Below are positions 38,496-47,727 of a DNA stretch of 64,000 nt, one piece after another. The notes below the pieces were generated by a model that worked only from the letters and a program-made list of their open reading frames with translations, made no database searches and was not told the DNA's origin. Made by a program: the position numbers and the translations under genes. The stretch lies in NCBI GenBank assembly GCA_037965595.1, contig CP150183.1, positions 1,054,001 through 1,118,000 on the forward strand, in the 5' to 3' direction. Positions within the stretch are counted from its first letter, which is position 1; every line of letters starts with the position of its first letter. The DNA comes from Alkalihalobacillus sp. FSL W8-0930. Lineage in GTDB: Bacteria > Bacillota > Bacilli > Bacillales > Bacillaceae_D.

Positions 38496-39857
38496 TTGTA
38501 TCACGTTCTACGCACAAAACAGAAGCAGTACTTCTATAGTGGCACAACACGTTCCGAGGAATTCAGACTTCATCAGCTTGATAAGCTGAGAAAGGTCATT
38601 AAACAAAAAGAAAACCGTATTTTACATGCTTTAAAATTAGATTTAAATAAATCAAAGGAAGAGGCTTTTACAACGGAAATTGGCTTTGTTTATGCAGAGA
38701 TTACGCTCGTAGAAAACTCTTTAAAAGAATGGATGGCTCCACAAAAAGTCAAAACACCTCCCTCACATACGGGCTCTAAAAGCTATGTCATTCATGAGCC
38801 AAGAGGTTCTGTGTTAATAATTGCACCGTGGAACTATCCATTCCAACTCGCAATGGCCCCATTAATTGGAGCGATTGCTGCTGGGAACTGTGCGGTGGTG
38901 AAGCCATCAGAGCTCACTCCCCATACATCAGCTGTTATTGCTGAAATCATTGGAGAAACCTTTAATGAAGATTATATTGCTGTTGTAGAAGGTGCTGTTG
39001 AGACTAGCACAGAGCTGTTAAAGGAGCCATTTGATTATATCTTCTTTACAGGTAGTGTTGCTGTCGGAAAAGTCGTGATGGAAGCAGCAGCCAAACACCT
39101 TACCCCTCATACGCTTGAACTTGGAGGCAAGAGTCCAGCCATCGTCCACCGTGATGCCAAGCTTGATCTTGCTGCCAAACGAATTGCTTGGGGGAAATTT
39201 TTGAATGCCGGTCAGACCTGTATTGCTCCAGATTATGTGTTAGTGGACGAAACGGTAAAGGATGTTTTTCTTGAAAAGCTGGAGAAGCATATTAACTCTC
39301 TATATAAAAAGCCGTGGAAAAAAGGTGAGTATCCCCGCATTGTCAGTGAGAAGCATTTTGACCGATTGGTGGAGTTTATTGAAGACGGGGACGTTCTCGT
39401 AGGTGGACAGTTTAAACGAGATGAGCTTGCCTTGTCACCAACTGTTTTATCTGGAGTAACGTGGGATTCAGCTGTCATGCAGGATGAAATTTTTGGACCT
39501 GTTTTGCCGGTTCTTACGTATTCCTCTACCGCTGAAGCACAAACCAGAATACGAGAGCTACCCAATCCGCTGGCTTTATATGTGTTTACGGAAAGTAAAG
39601 AGGTTGAGTCTCAATTCGTAGAGGAGCTTTCGTTTGGTGGCGGCTGTGTAAATGACACCATCATGCATGTAGCTAATCCATATCTTCCTTTTGGAGGAGC
39701 CGGACCAAGTGGAATCGGAGCATATCACGGGTACGATAGTTTTCTCACATTTTCACATCGTAAAGGAATGGTGAAGCAATCTACCTCATTTGATCTACCT
39801 ATCCGCTATAAACAAGGACCCGTTACACACAAACTGATCCGGAACCTGATGAAATAG
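38496..39857 (+). CDS. ywdH: Aldehyde dehydrogenase (YwdH-like)
   Basis: A 453-residue NAD(P)-dependent aldehyde dehydrogenase of the short ALDH3-like class. The NAD-binding IAPWNYPFQLAMAPLIGAI and FFTGSVAVGK, catalytic glutamate in LELGGKSP and nucleophile cysteine in NAGQTCIAPDY are all present. Oxidises aldehydes to acids; substrate unknown. TTG start behind AAGGAGG, 12 bp after rnhA and 11 bp before the hydroxylase gene, so the three may be cotranscribed. Confidence 0.88.
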   Translation: MYHVLRTKQKQYFYSGTTRSEEFRLHQLDKLRKVIKQKENRILHALKLDLNKSKEEAFTTEIGFVYAEITLVENSLKEWMAPQKVKTPPSHTGSKSYVIHEPRGSVLIIAPWNYPFQLAMAPLIGAIAAGNCAVVKPSELTPHTSAVIAEIIGETFNEDYIAVVEGAVETSTELLKEPFDYIFFTGSVAVGKVVMEAAAKHLTPHTLELGGKSPAIVHRDAKLDLAAKRIAWGKFLNAGQTCIAPDYVLVDETVKDVFLEKLEKHINSLYKKPWKKGEYPRIVSEKHFDRLVEFIEDGDVLVGGQFKRDELALSPTVLSGVTWDSAVMQDEIFGPVLPVLTYSSTAEAQTRIRELPNPLALYVFTESKEVESQFVEELSFGGGCVNDTIMHVANPYLPFGGAGPSGIGAYHGYDSFLTFSHRKGMVKQSTSFDLPIRYKQGPVTHKLIRNLMK

Positions 39858-39868
39858 GAGGAATCACC

Positions 39869-41164
39869 TTGCAGATAAAGGAACACATAGATGTTCTTGG
39901 AGTAGGCATCGGCCCTTTTAATTTAGGGCTGGCTGCGCTACTTGAAGAAGGAACCGAGCTAAATTGTTTATTTCTTGAAAAACATACAAGTATGCAATGG
40001 CATCCTGGAATGCTGTTAGATATGACAGACCTACAGGTGCCTTTTTTAGCGGACTTAGTTACGTTCGCTAACCCTAAGAGTGAGTATACGTTTTTAAATT
40101 ATCTTCACGAGCAGGAGAGGCTGTATGCTTTTTACTTTTTCAATCGATTTGATATACCAAGAAAAGAATACAACGCATACTTACAGTGGGTTGCAGCAAA
40201 GCTGTCAAATTGCCGTTTTGCAACGAATGTAACAGATGTTACGTATGATTCAGGAAATGAACAATATCTTGTATCCTGTGAAGACTTACAGACAAATGAA
40301 ACCTACATATTATCAGCAGGTCATGTCGTAATGGGAACAGGCAGTGAACCGCTTGTACCAGGTGCAATTAAAGAATCGTTAACTGAAGATTTTGTGCATT
40401 CGAGCAAGTACATACAAAACATTGAAGAGCTCAAGTCAGCAGGTTCAATCACAATTGTTGGGTCAGGTCAAAGTGCGGCAGAGATTTTTTATGACCTCCT
40501 TCATGATCAAGAGCGCTTTGGCTATTCATTAAGCTGGTTTACACGTTCGGCTGGTTTCTTTCAGATGGAAGAAGGGAAACTAGGAATAGAGATGTTCTCT
40601 CCCGAGTATGTTGAGTACTTTCATGAGCTTCCCTATTCAAAAAGGAAAGAAGCTCTACCATTACTAGGGAGTATTCGAAATGGTATTCAAGTAAAGACAC
40701 TTAAGAATATTTATGACCTACTCTATCATCGTTCGATTGAGAGTCCTCATAGCCCAGCTCACATTCAAGCTATGTGTGAGCTAAATGAGATTAAGCAGGT
40801 GGATTCTAAGACATATGATCTTACATTCCATCAATGGCAAACGGATTCAGATCTAACACATCATACGGAGAAAATTGTTTTAGCTACAGGTTATAAGCCC
40901 GCTATTCCAGAATGGATCGAACAAATGAAGGATGAATTTGAATGGGAAAGCGATAAGGAATTTAAAGTAGAGCTAGATGGTCGTCTTGTCTTTAAGCAAC
41001 CAAGAGGTGCTCAAGTATTTGCTTTATCGAACGTTGTGCATGCTCACGGAACAGGAGCTACGAATTTGCAATTAGCTGTCCAACGTAATCAGAGAATCGT
41101 AAATTTTGTAACTGGCGAAGACACCTATCCGATAAGCAGAGGAAATACGTTTCAACAGTTTTAA
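39869..41164 (+). CDS. Lysine/ornithine N-monooxygenase (IucD/PvdA-like)
   Basis: A 431-residue flavin-dependent N-hydroxylase. The FAD motif GVGIGPFNLGLAAL, the NADPH motif VGSGQSAAEIFYDL and the second nucleotide region LATGYKP are present, with the substrate-loop MLLDMTDLQVPFLADLVT typical of IucD. Such enzymes hydroxylate lysine or ornithine side-chain amines for hydroxamate siderophores. No synthetase, acyltransferase or siderophore transporter is nearby, so its product and partners are unclear. TTG start with TAGGAGGAATC. Lies directly before the PerR-controlled catalase gene. Confidence 0.85.
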   Translation: MQIKEHIDVLGVGIGPFNLGLAALLEEGTELNCLFLEKHTSMQWHPGMLLDMTDLQVPFLADLVTFANPKSEYTFLNYLHEQERLYAFYFFNRFDIPRKEYNAYLQWVAAKLSNCRFATNVTDVTYDSGNEQYLVSCEDLQTNETYILSAGHVVMGTGSEPLVPGAIKESLTEDFVHSSKYIQNIEELKSAGSITIVGSGQSAAEIFYDLLHDQERFGYSLSWFTRSAGFFQMEEGKLGIEMFSPEYVEYFHELPYSKRKEALPLLGSIRNGIQVKTLKNIYDLLYHRSIESPHSPAHIQAMCELNEIKQVDSKTYDLTFHQWQTDSDLTHHTEKIVLATGYKPAIPEWIEQMKDEFEWESDKEFKVELDGRLVFKQPRGAQVFALSNVVHAHGTGATNLQLAVQRNQRIVNFVTGEDTYPISRGNTFQQF

Positions 41165-41185
41165 CTAGAGAGTCTAGTTTTTCAT

Positions 41186-41225
41186 TTGACTGTTTACTAG
41201 AGTTATTATATTATAATCATTATAA
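41186..41225 (+). promoter_or_regulatory. katA promoter with perfect PerR box
   Basis: TTGACT (41186-41191), 17-bp spacer, TATTAT (41209-41214), overlapped by TTATAATCATTATAA (41211-41225), identical to the Per-box consensus TTATAATNATTATAA. PerR would block this promoter until peroxide oxidises it. Confidence 0.85.
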
Positions 41226-41268
41226 TCTAATAACCGTTATTAAAAACGAAATGAAGAGAGGGTCTACC

Positions 41269-42732
41269 GTGAAGAAACTAACAACGAATCAAGGTCAACC
41301 AATTTATGACAATCAGAACTCACGTACAGCAGGCAGAAGGGGCCCGACATTACTTGAAGACTATCAATTAATTGAAAAGCTTGCCCACTTTGATAGAGAA
41401 CGTGTACCAGAACGTGTTGTACATGCTCGTGGAGCAGGAGCTCACGGCGTATTTAAAGTAGCCAATAGTATGAGACGTTACACAAAAGCTGCGTTTTTAC
41501 GAGATGAAGGCGCAGAAACACCTGTTTTTGTGCGATTTTCAACAGTAATTCATGGTCAGCATTCACCTGAAACGCTACGAGATCCACGTGGATTTTCTGT
41601 GAAGTTTTACACGGAGGAAGGAAACTGGGACTTTGTCGGAAACAATCTACCAGTCTTTTTTATCCGCGATGCGATTAAGTTTCCGGATATGGTTCACTCA
41701 CTAAAGCCAGATCCGCGTACAAATGTTCAAGATCCAAACCGCTACTGGGATTTCATGTCACTGTCTCCTGAATCAACAAACATGATGATGCATCTCTTTA
41801 CAGATGAGGGGATTCCAGCGAGTTATAGAGAAATGCGTGGTTCAAGTGTTCATGCATTTAAGTGGATTAATGCATATGGAAATACGGTGTATGTAAAGTT
41901 CCGCTGGGTACCTAAAGCAGGACAGCGTAACCTATCCGCAGAAGAAGCAACCGAGGTGCAGGGAAAAGACTTTAACCATGCGTCGGTTGATTTGTACAAT
42001 GCGATTGAGAATGGTGACTATCCTGAGTGGGACTTCTACGTGCAGATCCTAGACCCTGCAGACATGGATAACTATGACTTTGATCCGCTTGATGCAACGA
42101 AGGATTGGTTTGAAGAAGATTTCCCGTATCACCATGTTGGTACCATGACATTAAACCGCAATCCTGAGGATGTGTTCTCTGAAACAGAGTCTGTTGGATT
42201 TAATCCCGGTGTAGTAGTTCCGGGTATTGAACCATCAGAAGATAAATTACTTCAAGGGCGCCTGTTCTCTTACTCTGACACACAACGTTACCGGATAGGA
42301 GCAAATTACTTACAGCTGCCGATCAACTGTCCGTTTGCAAGTGTCGATAACTATCAACGAGATGGTGCAATGCCATTTAAGCAGCAGAAGAGTCCAGTAA
42401 ACTATGAGCCAAACCGCTACGAAACGGAGCCAAAGGAAGATGAGCTTCATATGGACTACAAGGCACCGAATGAAGGAGAGACAAGGGGTAGACAGCCGAT
42501 TGAAAAGACAAACCATTTTGGTCAGGCCGGTCAAGTCTATCGCCGTCATAGCAAGGAAGTTCAAGATCAATTAGTGAAGAATCTTGTTGCCGACTGGCAG
42601 ACAGTTGAACAACGAACGGTTCTATTGCTTCTCTGTAACTTCTACCGCGCAGATGCTGACTTAGGAAAACGGTTAGCAGATGAAATGGGTGTTGATTTAA
42701 CTCCTTATCTTGAAAAGCTAGAACAGATGTAA
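41269..42732 (+). CDS. katA: Catalase, haem type
   Basis: A 487-residue monofunctional catalase (EC 1.11.1.6). Catalytic His near residue 52 in VVHARGAGAHG, Asn in FVGNNLPVFF, and proximal haem Tyr in RLFSYSDTQRYRIG (about 335). Small-subunit size matches vegetative KatA of B. subtilis. GTG 41269 is 7 nt after AGAGAGGG; ATG 41251 would overlap that site. A perfect PerR box covers the promoter. Repeat copy 4 with its IS insertion lies downstream. Confidence 0.95.
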   Translation: MKKLTTNQGQPIYDNQNSRTAGRRGPTLLEDYQLIEKLAHFDRERVPERVVHARGAGAHGVFKVANSMRRYTKAAFLRDEGAETPVFVRFSTVIHGQHSPETLRDPRGFSVKFYTEEGNWDFVGNNLPVFFIRDAIKFPDMVHSLKPDPRTNVQDPNRYWDFMSLSPESTNMMMHLFTDEGIPASYREMRGSSVHAFKWINAYGNTVYVKFRWVPKAGQRNLSAEEATEVQGKDFNHASVDLYNAIENGDYPEWDFYVQILDPADMDNYDFDPLDATKDWFEEDFPYHHVGTMTLNRNPEDVFSETESVGFNPGVVVPGIEPSEDKLLQGRLFSYSDTQRYRIGANYLQLPINCPFASVDNYQRDGAMPFKQQKSPVNYEPNRYETEPKEDELHMDYKAPNEGETRGRQPIEKTNHFGQAGQVYRRHSKEVQDQLVKNLVADWQTVEQRTVLLLLCNFYRADADLGKRLADEMGVDLTPYLEKLEQM

Positions 42733-42753
42733 GATGTAAGTGTGGTGGTAGTA

Positions 42754-42934
42754 AACGAGGTTGGGTTAAAACTCAAAATAAATGAGGAAATGGCGAATGA
42801 TTCAATTAGCGAATCATTCGCCATTCGTGTTTATGAAAAAATGAGCGGAAGGAGAACCCGACACTCCTACGGAAAAGTACGTGGTGAAGACACTGTAGCG
42901 ACGTTTTTTCGCGAAAGGGGCTGAGGCCGTACCC
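42754..42934 (+). repeat. Intergenic repeat copy 4, left part (split by the IS)
   Basis: Left 180 bp of a full-length copy: palindrome 42789-42825 (loop AATTAGC), then CGGAAGGAGAACCCG and the GGCTGAGGCCGTACCC segment, where the IS interrupts it. Its right part resumes at 44503. The 10-bp target duplication is 42925-42934. Confidence 0.9.
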
Positions 42935-44502
42935 CATAGCCGTCAAGTTAAGAAAGGAAAAAGAAAGAGCTCATCCTTTCTCTTGTAGTGGATCTAGTAT
43001 TTTCCATCAGGGTACGTATGGATAGATTGGCTCTTTTTATATTTTTTTGCACCGGATTCTACCGTTTTACTCCATACGCGCATGTGTTTCATAGGCGATC
43101 TGTAAGATGTCATAGGGACTTTGATGGCGGTGGCGATGGTCTTTTCGTCCATATCGGTAAATGTTCTCGTAGATATTTTCTAGAACGTCTTCTAATGAAG
43201 AACGATGATAGAGAGCGTATCCTTTTGACTCTTCTATAGCCCTTTTGGCATGATGGATACACTTGTATTCACTGCCTTCGAGGTGGTGTTTTTGATGAAG
43301 ATAGAACCGGCATTGAAACGCCACCATCGAAGAAAGCAGAATGTGTATAAGTTTCCCATACATGTGGCAGAGAAACCGATCTGGATTCATCGCGCGCACG
43401 TGATCAATGGCGAAAAGGGATTTCCACGTTTTGAAAAGAATCTCGACTTGCCAGCGTAAGGAATACATCGGATACAATGCTTGCACATCCATTTCTTCCT
43501 GTGTTAGGTTAGTGGCAAGGATTTGGGTATGATCCTTTTTGTCGGCGGATTGGGTATGACCCCCTTTCCGTCTTCTTTTTCGTAAACCGGCTTTCCTCTT
43601 GTTTTGTTGATCCTCTGTCAATCGTTGCACGATGACACGGGTTTGAAGGGTGTTCTTTCCTTTGACCCCTAATTGGATGACCCCATAATCTTTGATCGCT
43701 CCCGGTTCTAGCTGCTTCGCATCTTCTTCTGGTTTGATTTGGATTCGTTCCCCTTGATCATCTCTAGTCCAATAGGTCATATTGGCCGGCGTCCGCGTGA
43801 TATAAGAAGCGCCTGCACGATCGATTTGTTTCAAATGGTCGCCAGAAAAGTAGCCGAGATCACGGATGATCAAATCACCTGGTTGAATCGTATCGGCTAA
43901 TGCATAGGCGGCGTGATGGTCACTTTCTCTTGAACCGGAAAGTAAGGTATGCAAAAATTTCCCCTCATATAGCTCATACTCTAAATGAATTTTCGCTCCA
44001 TCTGAAGAAGTACCATCTTTCTTTGGTCGTTCAAATGAAGTCGCATCTAAGATGCGGATCCGAGAAAACGGGGTCTCAGGAAGAGGTGGCATGGCCATCA
44101 ACTCTTGTTTGGCCGCCAATTGAAAAAACACATGCTTCAAAAAAGCCGCTCCTTTTTCATCGAAGCGTTGATGTAAGGCTTGTTTGGAAAGGTGGGTATT
44201 GGATTCACGTGAAAGAGCCCCGCAAAGCTGTGTTAACTCTGTCGCACCGACGGGTTGAGGAAGAAAGGAACAAATACTTAGGAAATCCTCAGGTTTTAAT
44301 TTCTTTAGACGCTGTACAAACCCAACATCTCGGGCAGATTGGCGAAGGTTCGGTACAGATAAAACGTCCAACACGGTTTTCGCAAACGTACTGAACTCCT
44401 CTTTTAAAGACACAAACGATCCCTCCCTAGGACTGGTTAAACCCCCATCCTAACGAAGAATCGTCTATAGTTAAACCGATTTTACTTAACTTGACGGCTA
44501 TG
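42935..44502 (-). mobile_element. IS4-family (IS231-like) insertion sequence, complete
   Basis: A 1568-bp element with perfect 18-bp terminal inverted repeats (CATAGCCGTCAAGTTAAG at 42935-42952, its complement at 44485-44502). It is flanked by a 10-bp direct repeat GGCCGTACCC (42925-42934 and 44503-44512). One full-length transposase is encoded on the minus strand. The duplication size and the GG-N6-CC-like target fit the IS231 group. Exact repeats, intact gene and exact target duplication indicate a recent insertion into repeat copy 4. Confidence 0.96.
43067..44413 (-). CDS. IS4-family transposase
   Basis: A 448-residue DDE transposase. The first Asp is in ILDATSFERP, the second in LIIRDLGYF, and the glutamate lies in the IS4 hallmark Y-x2-R-x3-E-x6-K, seen as YSLRWQVEILFKTWK. 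The N-terminal region (FSTFAKTVLDVLSVPNLRQ...) is the usual DNA-binding part. The gene fills most of the IS and has no frameshift, so it is probably functional. Start ATG at 44413. Confidence 0.95.
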   Translation of the reverse strand: MSLKEEFSTFAKTVLDVLSVPNLRQSARDVGFVQRLKKLKPEDFLSICSFLPQPVGATELTQLCGALSRESNTHLSKQALHQRFDEKGAAFLKHVFFQLAAKQELMAMPPLPETPFSRIRILDATSFERPKKDGTSSDGAKIHLEYELYEGKFLHTLLSGSRESDHHAAYALADTIQPGDLIIRDLGYFSGDHLKQIDRAGASYITRTPANMTYWTRDDQGERIQIKPEEDAKQLEPGAIKDYGVIQLGVKGKNTLQTRVIVQRLTEDQQNKRKAGLRKRRRKGGHTQSADKKDHTQILATNLTQEEMDVQALYPMYSLRWQVEILFKTWKSLFAIDHVRAMNPDRFLCHMYGKLIHILLSSMVAFQCRFYLHQKHHLEGSEYKCIHHAKRAIEESKGYALYHRSSLEDVLENIYENIYRYGRKDHRHRHQSPYDILQIAYETHARME

Positions 44503-44604
44503 GGCCGTACCCGCGGAAAGGGAGGGATTCTCCTGTAGCGGGTTTGTTGCTATGTTCGTGTTTTCTTGACTGATTTGCTGTTATTTCTCAGTCACCTATC
44601 TTTT
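44503..44604 (+). repeat. Intergenic repeat copy 4, right part
   Basis: Continues copy 4 after the IS: the 10-bp duplication, GCGGAAAGGGAGGGATTCTCC, TAGCGGGTTTGTTGCTATGTTCGTG, and a degraded tail CTCAGTCACCTATCTTTTTT. The precise right boundary is uncertain (44570-44604). Confidence 0.75.
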
Positions 44605-44712
44605 TTATCCTTGATACAGACATGTCTATCGTCCATCCCTTTTCGCTTTCTGATTTACAAATGGAGGAAATATTCATACAATGACAAGAGATGTAAAAAG
44701 GGGTGTGACACC

Positions 44713-47700
44713 GTGTTAACCTATGACATTATTGAGTACGATGAACGCTTTGCGGCAGCTGTGGCAAAGATGTGGAACGAGAGCAGAGAAGGCTGGGGTG
44801 GTGATTCCGAAGTTGAGACGGAAGAAGATCGCCGACTGGCTGAACAAACAAATGGAAATATCCTTACCTTACTCGCATTTGATGGTGAGTCTGTCATTGG
44901 ATATTGTGGATTCTCGGAGTATAAAGGAGATGAGGGCGCCCTTTATATCCCTTTGTTAAATGTACATCCAGAGCATCACGGAAAAGGTGTGGGAAAACGC
45001 CTTGTCCTTGAAGCGGTTAAACGTACCACCGAACAAGGCTGGCCGAGATTGGATTTGTATACGTGGCCAGGGAATACAAAAGCAGTTCCCCTTTATAAGC
45101 GGTGTGGGTTCTTTTGGGAAGAACGGGACGACCGCGTACATTTATTAAACTTCATTCCGAAAATCCTGAATCATCCTGTGTTAGGCCAATCTGTTCAACC
45201 ATCTACCTGGTACGCTGATCTTAAGCGAGACATTGAGATCAAGCCAGATGGTGAGAAAGAAAATGGATTTGTATTTTATACATATCAATTTGAAACAGAG
45301 AACGGACCTGTTTCTGCCAAGATTGAGCAGAGTGGTAGAGGCATATCCAGCTTTTCAACTAGAGAGTATGATGTTGAATTTACATTGCCTACTCAACTAA
45401 TGTTACTTTCAGGTGAATATGAGGGTACGTTGCATCTTAGTACCAAAAATGGACCTATACAGCTTGAAGCGAAGGTAGAGGATCATCCATATATTTCAGG
45501 ACAGACTCACATTGATGAAATGGTTTCTGGAACAAAATCATTTACAATCCCGTTCCGAGTACAGCAGGCACCAGAGCTCCAACAGTCCAAATGGAAAACC
45601 CATCCCAAGCTCACTTTGACTGTTTCATTAAATGGAGAGGAATTTCAGCTTGAGCTTGGTACGAGCATTCAAAAGCCTGTTACGATCGAGCCGTTTCTAC
45701 TGAAAGAACAAGGACTTTATTGCATGCAAGTGAAAAATCAATTAGATGAAGTACAGAAGGTGATATTGAACGGAGCAGGTTTACCGGAACCTGTTGAATT
45801 AAGTCTTAACCCATCTGAGAAGCAAGTGATTACGGCTCCACTTTTTCAAGAAGTGGCAGGTGAAATGAAGATCGACTTACAGATCCAATCTACACTAAGC
45901 TGGCTTGACTCAAGTTATGAAGAAACCCTACATTTAGCGATTCCATCTAGAAATGAAGCATTTGTGATGGAGACGCCAACGTGTCTCTATCTATACAACG
46001 GGGCATATGTCATGAAATGGAGTAAAGAAGATCATGTGGCTACGTTAGAGGATGCATTTACTTCAAAGAAAATGCCTCTCGTCTTTCTTCATCCTGTCAT
46101 TGGTAAGCCGGCCACGCACGCGTTAGCTAAACAATCATGGACACGTTATAGCTGGGAAAAACAAGCTGGAGGAATTGAATTAAGACTACAATACGAGCTA
46201 ACTAAGCCGGAATGTACAATCACTCGTATCATTCATTGGTCAACTGCTGGAGAGTTAACGATGGCACTCGAGTTATCTAATCCTAAAGAAGATGTAAAGG
46301 ATGTATATGTTGGCCAACTCTTTTATGCAGAAGAGGAGCAGGTGGTCTTTCCAATGAATGGTTCAGTGCTTGCTGCAGATGATGTTGCGCTTGATTTGTT
46401 ACCTCTAGAGCAAATGGATGAGCCGTGGATGTTTATAGATGGAGGCTCCCATACCTTTGCATTTGAATGGGCATATGGTGCCACATTATATACGCCAAGC
46501 TGGCAAGCCGTATTTGAACAGAGCGTACATGCGATATCTGCTAATGGAACACATCAATTTGAACCATTAAAAATCGCTATCGATGTTCACAAGGATTGGA
46601 AGGCTTTTAAGCCGCATGCCACAAGCGTACCTGTCAAATCATTAATGGACCTGACGTTTACGAAAGGTCACGGTTTCTATAAGCCTGGAGACGAACAAGA
46701 GCTTACTCTCGAGCAGTTCTCTCAAAAGATCACAAGTGGTAGTCTCCGTTTAAGTCACGGAAAAGAAGAAGAGGTTCATCTTGAAGGCTTGGACCGTCTT
46801 GTATTAAATGAAGCATTCCACTCAGAATCAGTTACCACCTTTAAAGTTGAGCTTGAAACGGATTCACATAAAACCAGCTATTCTTTAAAGGGTATACCGA
46901 TTGGGGAAGGTGAAGTCACTAAAAGCATTGATCATGAGCATGGGATGGATATATGGACCGTTACGAATGGCAAGCTGGCCTTTAAAGTGGCTCCCGATTA
47001 TTTTCCAACGATGTATTCGCTGCAAACACAAACGAAAGAGTGGTTGGATCATAGCTTTCCAGAACCTGGGCCAAAGTCTTGGTGGAACCCTTGGGGTGGG
47101 GGCATTCACTCAATTCCTAACAACGTGAATTTGTATACAATTTTAAAACAGAAGATAAGTTCATCCTTTGTCAAACTAACGGATCAATGGGGACATCAGT
47201 GGGAAGGGATTAAGCTAACTGTTGAATTCACAGATCACGATCGATGGAAAGGGTTAAAGCTTGAGCAGTATTATGTTACGCTGCCAGAGAGCCCAGTTAT
47301 TGCAACATTCTACGACATTAACTATCCAAATCAATTGCTTCATGCAGATGCAATAAAGTCTGTCGCATTTCTGGAGAAAAAAGAAGCATCGTTACACATC
47401 TATCCATTTGATTCAGATAAATCATTTAACAAATCTGGATCAGAAGAGCTTGAAGTCTCTCTTTCCACCATGAGTCATGTTACACGAATTTGGGATGAGA
47501 AGGTTCAAGAAGGTTTGGCTGTTATTTCAACAGATATAGAAAATCAACGATCTGTTTATTCGAATGCAGAAGTATTTGTATATGAAGCAAGTACAGAATA
47601 TACAGCCTACTTGTCTGATTCAAACATTCGTTCGAAACCAATATTCTATTGCATGACGGATGAGCATCATTCTACGTCTGGATGGGAATGGCTAAAACAA

Positions 47701-47727
47701 CTTAGATTTACGGAGGTCACTGTATGA
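44713..47727 (+). CDS. GNAT acetyltransferase fused to a large beta-rich protein of unknown function
   Basis: About 1004 residues. Residues 1-150 are a GNAT domain with acetyl-CoA motif A (LLNVHPEHHGKGVGKRLV) and a canonical C-terminal YKRCGFFWEER. The remaining 850 residues lack signal peptide and membrane helices and read as successive beta-sandwich segments (about 155-420, NEW3/CARDB-like in feel), then two related stretches rich in Trp and Gly, the second with KSWWNPWGGGIHSIPNN, reminiscent of carbohydrate-active or mutarotase-like folds. I cannot name the family. GTG 44713 is 8 nt after AAAAGGGGTG; the frame is open to 44566 but inside repeat sequence. Stop overlaps the amidohydrolase ATG by 4 bp. 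Confidence 0.75.
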   Translation: MLTYDIIEYDERFAAAVAKMWNESREGWGGDSEVETEEDRRLAEQTNGNILTLLAFDGESVIGYCGFSEYKGDEGALYIPLLNVHPEHHGKGVGKRLVLEAVKRTTEQGWPRLDLYTWPGNTKAVPLYKRCGFFWEERDDRVHLLNFIPKILNHPVLGQSVQPSTWYADLKRDIEIKPDGEKENGFVFYTYQFETENGPVSAKIEQSGRGISSFSTREYDVEFTLPTQLMLLSGEYEGTLHLSTKNGPIQLEAKVEDHPYISGQTHIDEMVSGTKSFTIPFRVQQAPELQQSKWKTHPKLTLTVSLNGEEFQLELGTSIQKPVTIEPFLLKEQGLYCMQVKNQLDEVQKVILNGAGLPEPVELSLNPSEKQVITAPLFQEVAGEMKIDLQIQSTLSWLDSSYEETLHLAIPSRNEAFVMETPTCLYLYNGAYVMKWSKEDHVATLEDAFTSKKMPLVFLHPVIGKPATHALAKQSWTRYSWEKQAGGIELRLQYELTKPECTITRIIHWSTAGELTMALELSNPKEDVKDVYVGQLFYAEEEQVVFPMNGSVLAADDVALDLLPLEQMDEPWMFIDGGSHTFAFEWAYGATLYTPSWQAVFEQSVHAISANGTHQFEPLKIAIDVHKDWKAFKPHATSVPVKSLMDLTFTKGHGFYKPGDEQELTLEQFSQKITSGSLRLSHGKEEEVHLEGLDRLVLNEAFHSESVTTFKVELETDSHKTSYSLKGIPIGEGEVTKSIDHEHGMDIWTVTNGKLAFKVAPDYFPTMYSLQTQTKEWLDHSFPEPGPKSWWNPWGGGIHSIPNNVNLYTILKQKISSSFVKLTDQWGHQWEGIKLTVEFTDHDRWKGLKLEQYYVTLPESPVIATFYDINYPNQLLHADAIKSVAFLEKKEASLHIYPFDSDKSFNKSGSEELEVSLSTMSHVTRIWDEKVQEGLAVISTDIENQRSVYSNAEVFVYEASTEYTAYLSDSNIRSKPIFYCMTDEHHSTSGWEWLKQLRFTEVTV

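Noticed and set aside
43250-44394. Plus-strand open frames opposite the transposase
   Set aside because: They are antisense shadows of the IS4 transposase with no ribosome sites or family features.
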